This document shows positions 24,577-36,044 of a stretch of 64,000 nt of DNA, in pieces. Position 1 is the stretch's first letter. Every line of letters starts with the position of its first letter. The position numbers and the translations under genes are program-made. This DNA comes from Bursaphelenchus xylophilus (lineage: Eukaryota > Nematoda > Chromadorea > Rhabditida > Aphelenchoididae), in NCBI GenBank assembly GCA_904066235.2, contig CAJFCV020000005.1, positions 7,001,501 through 7,065,500 of the forward strand, in the 5' to 3' direction. Under the pieces are notes generated by a model that was given only the letters and a program-made list of their open reading frames with translations, was not told the DNA's origin and did not search any database.

Positions 24577-26264
24577 TCAATTAAGTTCATAACTATCCGG
24601 AGCAGCCTTGTCTCCAAAGTGCTTTGGATACAATTTGGTCCTAATATACGGGACTGTACACAAAAGACTGCACAAAGATCCGCATACCATCAAGATGAAC
24701 AAGTAGAACACATAAGCCCAACCAAGACCATCTTGGACTAGTGGAACAAACAGTTGACCCACTGCTGAGCCTAGAGAACCACACGCATCGACTAGGCCAG
24801 TTACTGTTGACATTGCCTAAAAAATTTATATTAACCATGATGAATACAGTTTTACATATTCAAAACTTATTGATTCTTTTTAATTTAAAAATGTTACCTT
24901 CGGATTTCCTGCCAGCGCCGGTTGAGACCCTAGATCGACAGCTATTGTTCCGACGATCAAGTTATAAGGGCCTGAAATCGTAACTCCAAGCAATGTCATC
25001 AATAAAATGTTCACGAGTTTGTTTGGTCCGGCATCCGAATACCCGAACAGCAAGCCGATCGAGGCTATCAACATGGTCGTAATGACTGGCGACCGATGTC
25101 CTAGTCGATCCTAAACAACAATTCAAAAACCTTTAATCCTTAACTTACAGATATTATTCCTCCGAGGACTGATCCAACAATTCCACCAAAATCATACCAC
25201 GCCGCTAATTGATTGGCCACACTCTCATCCCAATGAAAGGCTGAACTTAAATATAGGGGAAGCCAGAAGAAAAAGGCATAATTCACAAACTTCAGGCAAG
25301 CATTGCACAGACAGTACTAAACTTGGATTGTTTTAGTCATCAAAATATTCAAACATTAAATTTTTGATATCAATGTTCAATTTCACGACATAATTTTTTA
25401 TCAAAAACTCACAGGCAATACGTTTGGCAGTCCCAAAGCGTGCCACATCGATATAGGTTCATGGGAAACTTCTTCGGCAGGGACGTCGAGCTGAGCACTG
25501 GACTCTTCTAATTCCACTGGAGGCTTCGGTTTTACCGTGAACAGAAGAACAATACCAAAAGCGACAATCAGAATAGAATTCACAACGAATGTCATTTCAT
25601 AGCCCCACGGAAGGACCAACGAAACGATCAGAGCGCCCATTATGTTGCCGACCGGTTGACAAGCGGCCCAAAGACCCATCACGAATCCTCGATTCGTCTT
25701 GAACCAGTTGGCCTAAACATATCCCAGCATTACCAACCAAAATCCTGTCTGATTTACCATTATTGTGACTGCATTCGGCCACCCAGCACCTTGTACTAGA
25801 CCAAAGAGGGCATAAATGATGATGTAATAGATGACCGAAAACCAATGAGTGTAGGCGGGAAGGGCACCAAATAAGGTGAGGAAGACTCCAGACCCTACCA
25901 TACCAAGCACTGTTATGTACAAAGGGTTCCATCGGTCTCCAATTCCACCCCATAATACTAGACCTCCAGAATAACATAACATAAAAAGAGCGTCTAGGGT
26001 GCCCAGGAATGTCTTTGCTCGTGTTTCGTCATCAAAGAAAGGCTAAATACGACCATTACAGCACCTCCGAATCAAATTTAACATCCACAAAATTATGGAA
26101 TATCCAACAATTTCCCCTTTCTTTACCTCATGTGTATCATTGGCTAGCCACTCGTTTTGAACGGACTTTTTAACTCCGCTCAAATTCTTCCTGGACGCAT
26201 GATAAAAGGCGTAGGCAATAAATGTAAGTGTAAACACTAGTACCCGTTGAAGTTGTGCACCCAT
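24577..26264 (-). CDS. SLC37-type sugar-phosphate/phosphate exchanger (MFS)
   Basis: Multi-pass major-facilitator protein of about 480 aa, seven exons. Landmarks: first helix VFTLTFIAYAFYHASRKNLSGVKKS (the SLC37 FYHASRK block), MLCYSGGLVLWGGIGDR, GLVQGAGWPNAVTIMANW, RGFVMGLWAACQPVGNIMGAL, a cytoplasmic acidic loop, FVNYAFFFWLPLYLSSAFHW, the MFS loop ISDRLGHRSP, and GSAVGQLFVPLVQDGLGW before the last helices. SLC37 proteins exchange hexose or glycerol phosphates for phosphate, usually in the ER membrane. The start ATG at 26264 directly follows CTTTCAG, a strong trans-splice acceptor. It lies 171 bp downstream of CWC15 on the same strand, so the two may be co-transcribed. Confidence 0.88.
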
Positions 26265-26435
26265 CTGAAAGTTTGAAAACAAGAGAACGCGTACTCGACA
26301 AGTGAAAGATCAGGATGTAAACAGCTCAAAGGACATCAACCTTTGGAGAATCGGGCCTTTGGGGTAACGTAAAGTGATTTATACAAGTCAAAAAGTGGAG
26401 AATCATGTTTTAACCGACTTTAAACAGAAACAATA

Positions 26436-27890
26436 TCATTTTATATACTTCTCCATGAACTTTCGATGAAATTCGGAGCGGATGGAATCGTTAATGAAAG
26501 TGGGGGCCTTTTTCGAGTCCGTACCTTTGGCGCAATTTTTGAAGACCACATCGTCGTCCCAGCGCCGTTTCACCTTGAAATCGGCGGCCGAATCTGCTTG
26601 GAGGAGGGGATTTCCCTTGAGGAGATTCTCCCGACGAACCCTCTCCTAAAAATGAAACCAATTATAATTTATGAAGGTGATAAGAACAAGGGAATTGAAT
26701 TCCTTGCTTCCTGATAACACTGGAGTTAAGCGAGAAAAGAGGGTATATTACAATAGAGAGAGTGGCCACACCTCTAATTATAAAATCTAATCAAATTAGG
26801 AAAAAATGACACAGTTCACTTGTAAATCTAACTGCATGTTTCCGACAATTTGTATGATCAAATATTATGCGCATTATACCAAACATTACTTTAATTTACT
26901 ATCTTTTTATTATATTGGTTATTTTCAAAAGCTGTTATCAGTACCAAACATAACGACATTGTTTTCTTGTCTAAAGTCGTAATTTTACAAGTAGTGCTCA
27001 TTATTTTTTGTTCTGATTTCTTTATCACAAACCTGAATCTCGGTCCAAATTAAAGAACATTTTCCGTGCTTTTTTACAAAATTTCAAGGAGTCTGCAATT
27101 CATCATAAGACAATTACGATAAGAAAAAAACTAATTGGAGCTTGAGGTATGTATTTTAAATAAGGAAACGCAAAGCTCTACCAAAAAGATTAATTGGACG
27201 GGGTTTGATAAGGTCAAATTAAAAACTTTTGAAGCGAGAAGAATTTAAAATATTCTTCAATACCAAAAATAAGCACTAAGGATTTTGAAATCACGTGATC
27301 AACCGTTATAAATAGCATAGAGATCATCGATTGTTGTTGTGCATGACAAACATTATTTACCTGCTCTGCAGCGTCCCTTGCTTCCTTTGCCACCTTCTCT
27401 GCAGCTCGCTCTTTCTTAATCGCTTCCAATTCTGCCATTAAAGCCTCATCATCATCAGAATCTTCGTCACTGTCGTCGTCATCGTCTAGAGGATCGTCTT
27501 TATCAACATTGCTGTCTGATGATGCTTCTAGTCGTAATTTCTTCTGTGGAACTGAGCTTGATGAAGATCCGCCTTTACCTTTGCTCTCTTTCTCCTCCAA
27601 GACTCGGCGAAGATCCTGAAATTTATTTTATTTTCATAAGTTAAGATAATAGATGATTCACGAAGAAAGGAATGACGCCATTTATCGCCCCTAAATTCAA
27701 AAAAAAACAAACGTGCAAAACTGACCTTTGAGCGGTGTTCATCGATAATTTGTGGTTCTCTGTACTTCAACTTCTTATGCGAAGGCATATCCTTGGAGGA
27801 ATATTGGGTCGAGAGTTTGGACAAATCTCCCTCATTTCGGCCGGTACCTCCTCTGGCGGGATCAAAAGTGGGACGATGAGCGGTAGTCAT
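26436..27890 (-). CDS. CWC15: Spliceosome component CWC15
   Basis: Nuclear protein of the PRP19-associated complex, about 215 aa, three exons (about 27890-27726, 27617-27361, 26651-26436). The N-terminus [20 protein letters not shown] and [18 protein letters not shown] are signature CWC15 sequence. The middle is an acidic Asp-rich run (near 27430-27500) and a Lys/Glu helix. The C-terminal exon gives [20 protein letters not shown] and ends [13 protein letters not shown], again diagnostic. The first donor is GTCAGT. The second intron is long (about 700 nt). Stop TGA at 26438-26436. It is the upstream member of a possible two-gene operon with the SLC37 gene. Confidence 0.93.
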
Positions 27891-29131
27891 CTCTGAAACT
27901 CTCTATTTATAATTCATACTCCACGATAAGATTAAAATCAAAACGCGAGAAATGGTTTTCAGCGATCATTTTGATCTCTGTTTGATATTAGAATTAAGCC
28001 AAAAAAATATTCAAATGATCTCTAAAAAATTCAGCGTCAACACCCCAGTGTTAGCAACTGTCAAGTAACATGTTATTGTTAACAAAACGACGAAGCGCGC
28101 ACAAAACATTTCCATAAAGATAAAATCCGGGTCCCACCGCGCATTTGCGGCAGAAGGCCACAGTTTTAGCAAATTGCCAAAAAATGAGAGGAATTCCTTC
28201 GCCCTTCCGTGAAAGCGAAGCCTTACCGCCTCGGAGAAGGGAGTGTGTGGAAGAGGGAGAGAAGGTAGAGGGACCTAAAGAGTCAGAATAAGAAGCGGTC
28301 ATGGATAATATCAAAGAGAAGTGGAGCTTCGGCCGTTCGGGCCAAGAAGAGGCTGGCGAGGAGGGAGAGGAGTGCGGGCAGAGGGTTAGAGAGTTGTTGG
28401 ACGTGCGGGAGGGCAGTATGAAACCGGTGAAGAGAGAGTATTCAGGCCCGCTTCTCTGGCTTCGGGCTTGCCATGGCCCAGCTGAGAGTGGGGCCAGGGC
28501 CTTGGCCGGGTGGGCGGATTAGGGCCGTGGTGTCTGCACAGCGCGGCTGGTCATCTGCCTCGCCCGCCGCTACCGCCCCGCCTTGTTCTCTGTCCGTTTC
28601 TCTGCCTCTCTCACCCCGATCTTGTTTTTTACCCCTCGGGGCCATGTCCATAAGGAAGAATATTTTATTTACTTGATCATATTCAAAGTAAACTTGTACA
28701 ACATTGCCTTGCCGTTCCCTCTCTCTTTTGCTTGTAATTAACATGTTCGTTTCCCGTTCCGATAATTCCGGCCCAACGGCTTTGATTGACTTTTTACAAG
28801 GTTTTTCTTTGTTTTTATTGATATCCGCAGCTTTTTTGGGTAAAATTTTGGGCATTGGGAAGGTCGCGAGTGGTTAACTGTGGTCATAAATGAAACTCCA
28901 ATGTTGTTTTGTTGATCAGAAACGACGTTTTAATCAGGTTCTTGTTCTTTCGGATATTGTTTTTGATGCTGCCCGAGGTTTCCTGTGAAGCATAATCAGC
29001 GAATCATCTTAGCGTTATATTGTTCTTGATTTGTCTAACGGCTTCTTTTTGTCATATTCATTTAAATTTTTCACATCCCGCGTTGAGTTTTTGCATTTTG
29101 TATTCCAAATAATTAATCTTTAGCATCCAGA
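27891..29131. other. Divergent spacer with GC-rich island (putative shared promoter)
   Basis: Region between CWC15 (-) and the PP2A B56 gene (+). The stretch about 28290-28640 is clearly GC-richer than its surroundings and is open in several frames on both strands, which is expected of GC-rich noncoding DNA. It is probably promoter or a 5' UTR exon of the B56 gene, whose start is preceded by an acceptor-like ATCTTTAG at about 29123. Confidence 0.4.
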
Positions 29132-31608
29132 ATGTCGGACAAGGATAAGGGTGGCCTGCCGGGCGCTCAGCATGCAGTCCCGCCACCTAAGACTTCTGGT
29201 GCTGCAACTGGTGGCCAACAACTCTCGGCCACGGCGAACCAATTCGTGGATAAGATCGATCCCTTCAGCAAACGAGGGAATAGTCGGAGACGGAGAAGGC
29301 CTGTGAATAGCAGCAGATATCATGGCGACAATGATCCCGATCTGGTTCAACTCCCTCTTATTAAAGGTATGTATTTGTGTTTGGTTGGTCTCGAGTTTAG
29401 GCAGGAAGAATATAAGAAGAGATTTTAAATTAATTGCAAAAAACACGTGATTTTCGACGTAAGGACCAAGATAGCTAGTGCGACTTATACCATTTTTAAT
29501 TTTACACGGAAAATCAAACTTCAGATGCCCCCTTTAATGAGCAGACCGCACTCGCCATCCAGAAGCTACAACAATGTCAAAAAATCTTCGACTTTTATGA
29601 TCCAGTTGCGCAACTCAAAAGTAAAGAGGTAAGAACGGTTGCAATGGCATACTGAATATCAAAAATTGTTTTCAGATTAAACGGGCAGCGTTAAACGAAC
29701 TAATTGACTACATAACAGCAACGAAGGGTGCCATTGTGGAACCCATCTACCCTGAGATTATTCGGATGGTTTCCAGGAATATATTCAGAGTTCTCCCTCC
29801 CTCGGACAACTCCGAATTTGATCCTGAAGAGGACGAGCCAACATTAGAAGTTTCTTGGCCTCATTTGCAGGTAAAATTATTTCGTTAATTGTGTTGTTTT
29901 GGGACTTTATGACCTTCAACGTGAATTATTTTAGCTAGTTTACGAGTTTTTCCTACGGTTTCTGGAATCCGCCGACTTCCAAGCCACCATTGGCAAGAAA
30001 CACATTGATCAGCGATTCGTATTAAACGTTTGTTCAATTTTTTATTATTTATTTTGAATATTTAGTTGTTGGAACTGTTCGATTCGGAAGATCCTCGAGA
30101 AAGGGATTTCTTGAAGACTATCCTCCACAGAATCTACGGAAAGTTCCTAGGACTCCGTGCTTTCATCCGGAAACAGATCAATAACATGTTCTTGTCCTTT
30201 GTTTTCGAAACGGATTCTTTCAACGGAGTCGGTGAACTGTTGGAAATCCTTGGAAGGTAAGGCTGATGTTTCTAAAATTTATTTTCGGGGTGATTTCGTA
30301 ATTTAATGAGTTTTTTTCAGTATTATAAACGGATTCGCACTGCCATTGAAACAAGAGCATAAGGTCTTCCTAGTGAAGGTCCTTCTTCCTCTCCACAAAC
30401 CTCGATGTTTGAGCCTTTATCATGCTCAGGTAAGCCCATTGTTTTTTTTTTTTTTTGATTCCTGTTTTAGCTGGCCTACTGTGTTGTACAATTCATCGAG
30501 AAGGACTCCACTTTAACCCCTCAGGTTTTCGAAGCTCTTCTCAAGTTCTGGCCTCGAACTTGCAGCTCCAAAGAAGTCATGTTCCTTGGAGAAGTGGAGG
30601 AAATACTGGACATAATCGAGCCAGAGCAGTTCAAGAAAATCATCGATCCCCTCTTCCGACAGCTTGCCAAATGTGTATCGTCCCCTCATTTCCAAGTAAG
30701 AATCTTGTTTTGTAGTATTGAGTTGATAGCTTTAGGCGTAAATCATTAATTTTCTTAATCGCGAGTCGGATTAAGAAAGGATAATTCTTGTAGAATAACG
30801 TAAATTAAGGATTGTTTTGAGTACATACGATTAGAGGCTTGGTGTCATCGCCAAATTAATAAGTTTTTAATTATTACCGCTGGTTTTTCAGGTGGCGGAA
30901 CGGGCATTGTATTTCTGGAATAACGAGTATATCCTATCCCTAATCGAAGAGACGAGTGCACAAGTGATGCCCATTATGTTCCCCGCCCTGTACCGAATCA
31001 GCCGAGAGCATTGGAACCAGACAATCGTCGCCCTCGTCTACAACGTGCTCAAAACTTTTATGGAAATGAATGGGAAATTGTTCGACGAACTAACTGCTAA
31101 CTATAAAATGGAAAAACAGAAGTAAGCGAGGGGTTTAGAGGATGAGTAATGTGTTCGTAAAAGCGTTTACGAGCGATAAAATACTAATGAATGGAAGGGG
31201 ATATTGGTTTAGAATAAGATGAAGTGGGGTCTTCTTTTGATTGTAGTATTTTTATCGTAAATGTTTGACTAATCAGATTGTTATAGGGAAAGGAGAAAAG
31301 AGCGAGAACGAGAAGAACTGTGGAGGCGACTCTCCGTGCTGGAACAGCAGGACATCGAAACTCTGGTCAAGAACCCACCTCAGATCCTGTCCAAGACTCC
31401 GATGACCGCCTTCATCCCCCCGAAACAACCGGGGTCGGGCCCAGCGAACAGCACTGGCCCTGCAGCACCAACCAGCGGAGGAACGGGTAGCCAAGGAGCG
31501 GGCGAGAAGTCGCCGGCAGCAGGCAAGAAGAGCTCCAGCGCCTCAACTGGCTCTCGGGATGACAAAAACGACAAAACGAACGAAAAGAGCGGAGAGAACA
31601 AGAGCTGA
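29132..31608 (+). CDS. pptr: PP2A regulatory subunit B56 (PPP2R5)
   Basis: Regulatory B' subunit that directs protein phosphatase 2A to substrates. About 540 aa in about nine exons. After a variable N-terminus ([16 protein letters not shown]), the conserved HEAT-like core is plain: [118 protein letters not shown] and [19 protein letters not shown]. The C-terminal tail (from about 31380) is a Pro/Ser/Gly/Lys low-complexity extension specific to this protein. One intron contains an uninterrupted poly-T near 30440-30453. Start at 29132 follows an acceptor-like CTTTAG. In worms, B56 subunits act in insulin signalling, meiosis and P-granule dynamics. Confidence 0.95.
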
Positions 31609-32536
31609 AGAGACCTCCAGTAGACTGTAGCCGGGTCCTCGGATTCTGTAGATTTTGTAGCAGCCATCCGGTCTCCGCATGTTGTTGGAGAAGCCCTTTT
31701 CTCTCCTTTTTCTATGTTCTCCATGCTGAATATCTTGTACGTTTCCTGTCTTTTGAATCTGCTGTCCACCCATCTTCCCTTTCTTTCCGTTTACTTCTTC
31801 AAATTGTTTGATCCTTGTGATCGGCTTTTCTTTTTATTTTTTCTTATTCTATTCTCTTCCTTTTGTCTATTCAACTATTTACATCCATTTGTATCAATTA
31901 TATATGTAATTTGCAGAGAATCATTTTAATTAAACTTGTGCCCCTTATTTCAAGTTACGCGAAGAGATAACTACTACTGTTCTTATGTTGGTGGATATGT
32001 TATAAAAGTTGTAAAAATGTTGCTCCTTTTCCCGTTTTCTTAATCCAGCAATATATTTGGTTGATGTAAATTAAAGGCTACCTAATGTATAAAAGGGCTA
32101 TCGAAATCTTGTTATGTTTGACGAAATAATCAAGCAAACACAACGAGCATGCAATACGAAACCTCTCCGCACCCTCAGGCAATAAACCTTTTCGTCGCAC
32201 AATAACGGCCATCTACAAAATATCATCGAGAACAAAGGGCGACGTCCAAAAAAGGAAATGCAATTATGGCATGAAGAAGGTCGTAATGCCCTCAGGCAAT
32301 GCTTTTCGTCCCTTGTTCTGGCCACCCTTGATGCGAGGGATACCTGTTCTATTCAAGAATTCTTGGATGAATCAGAAGGCGCAATAAAATAAATTTTTTG
32401 TAAGAAAATAAACATTCGAAGAGAAGACGAAATCTGTCAATAAGTCGTCTTCAACAAGTGCGCTTCTCCCCCAGGGACTATTTGATTTCCATCATTTTTC
32501 TGCATTTTCACACTTTTTCTTTCTTTTTTTGGGGGA
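31609..32536. other. 3' UTR and spacer
   Basis: T-rich sequence after the B56 stop, probably its 3' UTR. Contains two related segments near 32172 and 32289 sharing CCCTCAGGCAAT and a nearby TTTTCGTC. No gene supported. Confidence 0.4.
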
Positions 32537-33090
32537 ATGGCATTATTCTGGATAGCATTCTTGGTATTCCTGCCGCTGATTCGATCCCAGCAAGCCTATT
32601 GCTGGGATGCGTGTACCTACAATTGTCCGAATCGAGGCCCCAGGTAAGTTTCGGCGCTTTTGATGACTTTGTTTTAGGTTATGTCCGAACGAAGGCATCA
32701 TGACTTATTACGACTGTTGCCCGGAGGGGTGTTGTGAGTATGTGAAATGGCCCAATCTGTAAGTTGAATTCCAAATTACGGCCATTTGCATTGTGGCTCG
32801 TTGTTTTCTCATCTTTTTTATGTGCTTCCAGAATCTTCCTCATCTTCATCATCCTAGCCCTTCTCTGTGGCTGTGGATGTTGTTGTTTCTTCTTGGTAAC
32901 TGATGCCCAAAAGAGGTACAAGGACGGAGACCATAGCAAACGAAGCCGTCGATGGAACAAAAGTCAGCGAAGAAGAGGGCCGCAGGAATTGGACGTGTCC
33001 ACCATCGAGAGTAATCAGAGCAGATCACCAAAGATGGCGCCACCACCGCCTCCGCGATATTACGAACATCGCCGATCAACTGTCGTATGA
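32537..33090 (+). CDS. Small cysteine-rich single-pass membrane protein (Shisa/VOPP1/CYYR1-like)
   Basis: Three-exon model of about 150 aa. Signal peptide [19 protein letters not shown], then a short ectodomain with about ten cysteines ([13 protein letters not shown] ... [13 protein letters not shown]), a single transmembrane helix ([21 protein letters not shown]), and a basic cytoplasmic tail ending in a proline-tyrosine segment ([18 protein letters not shown]). This is the layout of the STMC6 superfamily (Shisa, VOPP1/WBP1, CYYR1), whose tails often bind WW-domain proteins. The first intron is 34 nt. Both junctions keep the frame. I cannot assign it to one subfamily; function unknown. Confidence 0.65.
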
Positions 33091-33921
33091 GGGGAAACGA
33101 CCGGGTCAAACGTTATTGCACAATGCAATACAACATTTCGTTATGATGACAGTGGGAAAAGATTAGAAGCGTGATGCTTAATGTCGTTATGGCTGACAAT
33201 TTAGTCTCCTTTCCTCCCACTTCCATCGCCTTTCCCTCCCTCACGCCCACCATCTCTACTCTTCTTTTCCCTCCATTGCATCGGTCTGTATCTTCTCGAC
33301 TTTCTTACTTTCCACCATCGACGTCATCATCATTTTTCTTTCTTTCCATGTATTATTTCGGATCATCTTTAACAGCCTTTGTAAATCAGTATAATATTGT
33401 ATGCTCCATTTTGTCATCATCCTTCAAAAGCCGTTGTGGCCTTTGCACGTTGTGTATAGATCGGAATTTGTTTTTGTACAAACTAACGATGTTTCGGGTC
33501 AACGATGCATAAACCTAAAATCGTTATGCTGGGTGTACGAGGATTGCTTCAATTTGATGTAAAATTTTTAGAAATTGGTGCATTATTGGAAGATAAATAC
33601 CAGAAAAAGATTTGGAAGTTCAGAGTGGTCCATATTTCCTACGGAACCAGTCGTTTTGACAAGGAATCCCCAAAATTTTAACATTCCTACAATTTCTGGG
33701 CGAAAATCTGCAACAATGTCACAAAAAAGTCCCATTCGAGAAATCCAAACGACAAACGCAATTTTTTTAGAACTTTTTGATCTAATACTTTTCGCTGATA
33801 TGACATACAACATTTATTTTGAAAACAATTAGAACTTGCAATAAGTGGCCACCAGGCCTGGCCTGAAATTAAAAAAAGGCCCGTTTGCAAAAACGGAGAA
33901 CAAAATAACAATTTTCAACAT
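33091..33921. other. Convergent 3' spacer
   Basis: Between the small membrane protein (+) and the coiled-coil protein (-). A T/C-rich 113-codon frame at 33171-33512 looks like 3' UTR rather than coding sequence. Nothing else recognised. Confidence 0.45.
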
Positions 33922-35244
33922 TTACTTGAATCTGGGAAGGCTTTGAGTACTCATTTTTTTCCTGAGGCCCGATTCCACGTAGTTCATCATGCCTCTTGCC
34001 TTGATTTCGTCGGCTCTCATCTCCGCGGAAACGACGTCGATCTCGAATGTCGGTTTGATTTTGTTTCTTCTGGCGTCGGCCAACTCCTTATAGGCAGCCA
34101 AGAGATCTGGCTTCACATCAACGACTCGTCCCGGCGCCTTTCTCTTTCTGGAACGTCCTTCTCGGATTGCTCTCGGAGGAGGAGGAACAAACTTGCGCGG
34201 GAGATCAAAAAGCAAATTTCTCTCGCAGAAATCGCAAAGATTTTGGTAGAACGTCTCGAAGCAAACTAGGATGTCTTGCTGAAACGATTTAATATTACCT
34301 ATAGATTTATAGCCTCATACTGGTTAGCATTATATCCCTTGAGTTACGGCCTACCTCTTCATTGTTGACTTTGAAAATTTGCTTGCTCAACTTGTCTACA
34401 CATCGATCAGACCTTTGACGAAATCCGACTAATCGGACATTTTCCTTCGAAATATTCTTGGTTTCGTCCAGTAAATCCTCCTCCTTCTGCTTCAACATTT
34501 TAATTTCATTCTTCAAATCTCTAAAAAACATTATCCATCAATGACTCGAGGAGAACAACTTACGCAACGTAATCGTTCAACTTCTCGCGAGATACTTCGC
34601 AATTGTGTAATTCAACATCCATTCTTCTCAACTTATTTTCCAATTCCATCCTTAAGAAAGCAGCCCATATAAAATTATATTACCCATGACCTACTTTCTC
34701 CTGATAATCTCGGGATCTGGTCCTGCCCTTCGCAATTGGTCTCTTTCGTATCTGTACCGCATACATGCCTCCCTCAAACCTTGACATTCCCTGGCTAATT
34801 CTGCAAACCGGGCTCTCATTTCTTCCAATCCGTTCGCAGCAGCCGCGGTCATTTCCAGCTCCCGGCTGAGAGCGTCGATCTGCGTTGCAGCTGTACGTCT
34901 GTCATTCTTTAAGTTATCGATGGTATTGTGAGCCGATTCTAAATCTCGCGAAAGCATATCGCAGTACTATAAACAATTTTTTATGTTACCTATGCTGAGC
35001 CGCCTACTTTGTTTGTTTTCTGTTTTTCATCCACTCGCTGCGCAAGTGTAATGGTCAGGTACTGTAAGCGTTGATCCTCCGGGACGTTCAGATTATCGGA
35101 GAAGCCAGGTAACGCATTCCTAGATTACAACTTTCTTCATTTTTAACATTTACGACTAGATAGCATCAAAATGATGGCCTTGAAAACCTACTTCAAATAT
35201 TTAATTGCATTTTTGTACTCCGAAGAGCTTCCGGGTTGCGACAT
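33922..35244 (-). CDS. Coiled-coil protein, unrecognised
   Basis: Six-exon model of about 370 aa. Starts MSQPGSSSEYKNAIKYLK, then a long region rich in Leu, Glu, Arg and Lys with heptad-like spacing across exons 2-5 (for example SRDLESAHNTIDNLKNDR, MELENKLRRMDVELHNCE, NEIKMLKQKEEDLLDETK). The last exon contains CFETFYQNLCDFCERNLL, PRKFVPPPPRA and a strongly basic patch (REGRSRKRKAPGR), perhaps a nuclear localisation signal. All junctions keep frame. The layout fits a structural protein of centrosome, kinetochore or chromatin, but I do not recognise it and give no function. Confidence 0.6.
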
Positions 35245-35406
35245 TTTCTCCAAAACCGATCAATCCAACAGATTCATAGAACAAAAAGATCAAAAATAAT
35301 TTTATTCCAAAAAAAATTTGGCCGAAATAACGAAAAAGGGCGGAGTTTACGAAACGACACTGCGTTCGGATAAATCAATTTGACATTTTGTTCATTTTGT
35401 ATCAGT

Positions 35407-35551
35407 CTGTCGGGAAAATAATAGCGGGTTGTCGCAACAAAATGTCTAGCCTCACCGCTATCGCGCACCAAATTCCCAGCCGCAGCTCCCCGTCGCAAAG
35501 CGATGAAGAGCGATTCCAAGGTGCTACGATCCGCCGTTATTTTCCCGACAG
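35407..35551. mobile_element. MITE-like element with 21-bp terminal inverted repeats
   Basis: Left end CTGTCGGGAAAATAATAGCGG (35407-35427) matches the reverse complement of the right end (35531-35551) at 19 of 21 positions, the first 15 identical. The 145-bp interior has no transposase. Both strands translate to similar end peptides, as expected of a palindromic insert. No clear target duplication seen. Confidence 0.5.
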
Positions 35552-35689
35552 ATTGATAATCAAATTCAAAAAATAAAGTAAAACACAAAGCGGTATTTTA
35601 AAACACGATTTTCGAGTCAGGCCACCAGGTCCTACAGGAAATCGAATCTTTGTCTCTGTAGTCGGATCACGGCGGCCTCTAGCAGCTCC

Positions 35690-35890
35690 ACAGTGAAAAG
35701 CCTTACTTGGAGAAAAAATATGCCTTCCGGGCATAAACGGCAAATAGATTTCAGAGGTCTGTAACACCATTTCTAGCGATTAATGTCAGCCAAAAATCTA
35801 AAGCCGTATTTCGAGAAAAATTTAGCCTTCCGGGCGTAATTGGGCAAAAATATTTAGGCGTAACTAACACAGTTGCAGTCAAAAATCTCA
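35690..35890. repeat. Two diverged ~100-bp direct repeats
   Basis: Each copy has GAGAAAAA, then GCCTTCCGGGC, then GGCAAA and TAACAC in the same order; a CAAAAATCT block follows. The GAGAAAAA elements are about 100 bp apart. Confidence 0.45.
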
Positions 35891-36044
35891 AAATAGATTT
35901 TTTTTCGGAACAATGTAAGACCGCCTAAATGTCCCTTTTGTTGTCATATCTGAACAATTTGTTTTTTTTTCAATTCAACCTTTTTCCAACCTTCAAATTA
36001 TCTACATTTATGAGGCAAACGAACAACAAATACAAATAATGTAA

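Larger units (their letters stand above)
35245..36044. other. Intergenic with inverted-repeat element and diverged tandem repeats
   Basis: No gene. Holds a 145-bp element with terminal inverted repeats (35407-35551) and two diverged ~100-bp direct repeats (about 35690-35890). Confidence 0.55.

Noticed and set aside
28442..28855. 137-codon minus-strand ORF
   Set aside because: Lies over a GC-rich stretch open in several frames, low-complexity product, no family and no splice evidence.
33171..33512. 113-codon plus-strand ORF
   Set aside because: Ser/Phe/Leu-rich product of a T/C-rich 3' UTR-like tract after a complete gene; no other support.
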